A DNA stretch of 6,499 nucleotides from Flammeovirgaceae bacterium (lineage in GTDB: Bacteria; Bacteroidota; Bacteroidia; Cytophagales; Cyclobacteriaceae): assembly GCA_003229495.1 (NCBI GenBank), contig QIEB01000324.1, positions 1-6,499 of the forward strand, read 5' to 3'. The number at the start of each line of letters is the position of its first letter. The stretch's first letter is position 1. The position numbers and the translations under genes were made by a program. Below the pieces are notes generated by a model. The model was not told where the DNA came from. It ran no database searches and saw only the letters and a list, made by a program, of their open reading frames with translations. Positions 5,739 to 6,499 of this stretch are shown here, piece after piece.

Positions 5739-6146
5739 CTATTTGTCATAAATAACAATGGTCTTTGCTATCCTGTCACCCAGGCGCTTGTGGTCTCCAC
5801 TAAAAATGAATAGGGCATCTATTATGCTAACAATAGGAATGAATAACAAAATGTTACGAAGAAATGAAGTCCGATAATTGTTGGTAATGGGAGCACCCGA
5901 ATCCTCATGTACCCCTCTAGTTTTCATGACTTTTTTTCCGATGCTCTGGCCTTCCAGAAACGGCAATGCATCACGCACCAAGATGTAGGCAGCAGCAACC
6001 AGGTAACTTAGTGACCAACCCACCAAACCTTTTAACAGGTAGTAAATGGCTAATACTACTATCCAGTCGATCAGCCCTCCTAATAAACGATCCACTAAGG
6101 TTGCTTGATTAGTGTTTTCCGAGGTATGATTAGTTATTTCCTCCAT
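5739..6146 (-). CDS. RDD-family integral membrane protein
   Basis: The 135-residue protein has RDD-family features in order: RLLGGLIDW (20-28) with the namesake Arg20 and Asp27, a first hydrophobic segment (about 24-42), a second (about 43-57) ending at RD (58-59), the GQSIGKKVMKTRGV loop (66-79), RNILLFIP (97-104) within a third hydrophobic segment (about 98-116), and RLGDRIAKT (121-129) near the C-terminus. About three membrane helices are expected. The family's biochemical role is mostly unknown; some members have been linked to ion or solute transport. The gene is 67 bases after the ureohydrolase-family gene on the same strand and converges on the oxidoreductase gene with 33 bases between the stops. 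The ATG at 6146 leaves a short polar N-terminus before the first helix, which fits the family. Confidence 0.92.
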   Translation of the reverse strand: MEEITNHTSENTNQATLVDRLLGGLIDWIVVLAIYYLLKGLVGWSLSYLVAAAYILVRDALPFLEGQSIGKKVMKTRGVHEDSGAPITNNYRTSFLRNILLFIPIVSIIDALFIFSGDHKRLGDRIAKTIVIYDK

Positions 6147-6213
6147 AATTTTACCATGTAGATGGCTTGATATTCAGAGGAATATAGAAATAATTCTATT
6201 AATTAGCACTAAT
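6147..6213 (-). other. 67-base intergenic region with two AT-rich inverted repeats
   Basis: ATAGAA-ATAA-TTCTAT (6184-6199) is a perfect 6-base stem. AATTAG-CA-CTAATT (6201-6214) is a second 6-base inverted repeat that touches the stop codon of the upstream gene. Both are AT-rich and therefore weak as RNA stems; neither is followed by a good T run. They could be a weak terminator or protein-binding sites before the RDD gene, or chance. Confidence 0.3.
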
Positions 6214-6499
6214 TTAGATCAGTTTGGCATGTGTACTGATCCATCTTTCCGGTAATTCACCTTCATTGGCTGCCTGGTAATCAGTATAACTACAGGGAAC
6301 AATGCAGTTACGGGCATATTTTTCCTTCCCTTGGGGATAATTTACTTCCATCCACCATTTCTCACTTAATTTGCTCTTAAAGAAGATAATGGAATTGGGA
6401 TCACCGTTCATAGTCACCACATATTTTAGATAATCATTGCTTTTATAATCCTGTTCCTTTTTTCGATTGTAAAAGCCTTCAATAAAATACCAGATCATG
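6214..6499 (-). CDS. Arginase/formimidoylglutamase-family (ureohydrolase) protein, C-terminal part only
   Basis: The frame is open from the right edge to a TAA at 6216-6214. The visible 94 residues begin MIWYFIEGFYNRKKEQDY and include SEKWWMEVNYP (45-55), NCIVPCSYTDYQAA (64-77) and GELPERWIS (80-88). I recognise this as the C-terminal tail found on Bacteroidota ureohydrolases annotated as arginase or formimidoylglutamase, where an equivalent of MIWYFIEGFY follows the end of the catalytic domain. The ATG at 6498 is therefore most likely an internal Met, and the true start lies several hundred bases beyond the window. The catalytic Mn-binding His and Asp motifs are not in view, so activity cannot be judged. 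The family hydrolyses guanidino or formimino groups, releasing urea or formamide, in arginine or histidine breakdown. The assignment comes from memory of the tail motif; an unrelated 94-residue protein is the less likely alternative. Confidence 0.72.
   Translation of the reverse strand, partial: MIWYFIEGFYNRKKEQDYKSNDYLKYVVTMNGDPNSIIFFKSKLSEKWWMEVNYPQGKEKYARNCIVPCSYTDYQAANEGELPERWISTHAKLI

Noticed and set aside
1..6499. Defence system, mobile element, CRISPR array or RNA gene
   Set aside because: No transposase, integrase, toxin-antitoxin pair, regularly spaced repeats, tRNA-like clover or rRNA segment was seen on either strand.

Overview
The window looks like chromosomal DNA of a Bacteroidota bacterium, probably a Cytophagales-type lineage. 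The signs are moderately AT-rich DNA, starts without clear Shine-Dalgarno sequences, TAnnTTTG-like promoter elements, short Bacteroidota-type MurQ and BadF-family kinase genes, a lipoprotein M19 dipeptidase, a Tat-signal Gfo/Idh/MocA protein, and the C-terminal tail of a ureohydrolase of the kind I associate with this phylum. The placement rests on recalled family features, not on a search.

Layout. Positions 1-255 (minus) hold the first 85 codons of a PAPS-dependent sulfotransferase that runs off the left edge. A 224-base gap with a candidate promoter separates it from a four-gene minus-strand unit, listed here in transcription order: a small cytochrome b5-like protein (3008-2760), a BadF/BcrA-type amino-sugar kinase (2763-1921), MurQ etherase (1857-1051), and an uncharacterised 192-residue protein (1058-480). 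The first and last junctions overlap by 4 and 8 bases; the middle one has a 63-base spacer. Divergent from this unit, across only 59 bases, is a lipoprotein membrane dipeptidase (3068-4303, plus), followed by a Tat-signal Gfo/Idh/MocA oxidoreductase (4401-5705, plus). Converging on that from the right are an RDD membrane protein (6146-5739, minus) and the C-terminal 94 residues of an arginase/formimidoylglutamase-family protein (6498-6214, minus) whose start lies beyond the window.

How the genes may work together. Kinase plus MurQ is the core of a cell-wall amino-sugar salvage route: phosphorylation of MurNAc and/or GlcNAc, then conversion of MurNAc-6-phosphate to GlcNAc-6-phosphate and D-lactate. 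The divergent M19 dipeptidase could handle the peptide part of cell-wall fragments, since bacterial M19 enzymes can cleave L-D dipeptides; that link is inference from position. The most unexplained parts are the two proteins coupled to this pathway: the b5-like protein at its front and the unknown protein at its back. No mobile elements, RNA genes or CRISPR arrays were seen.
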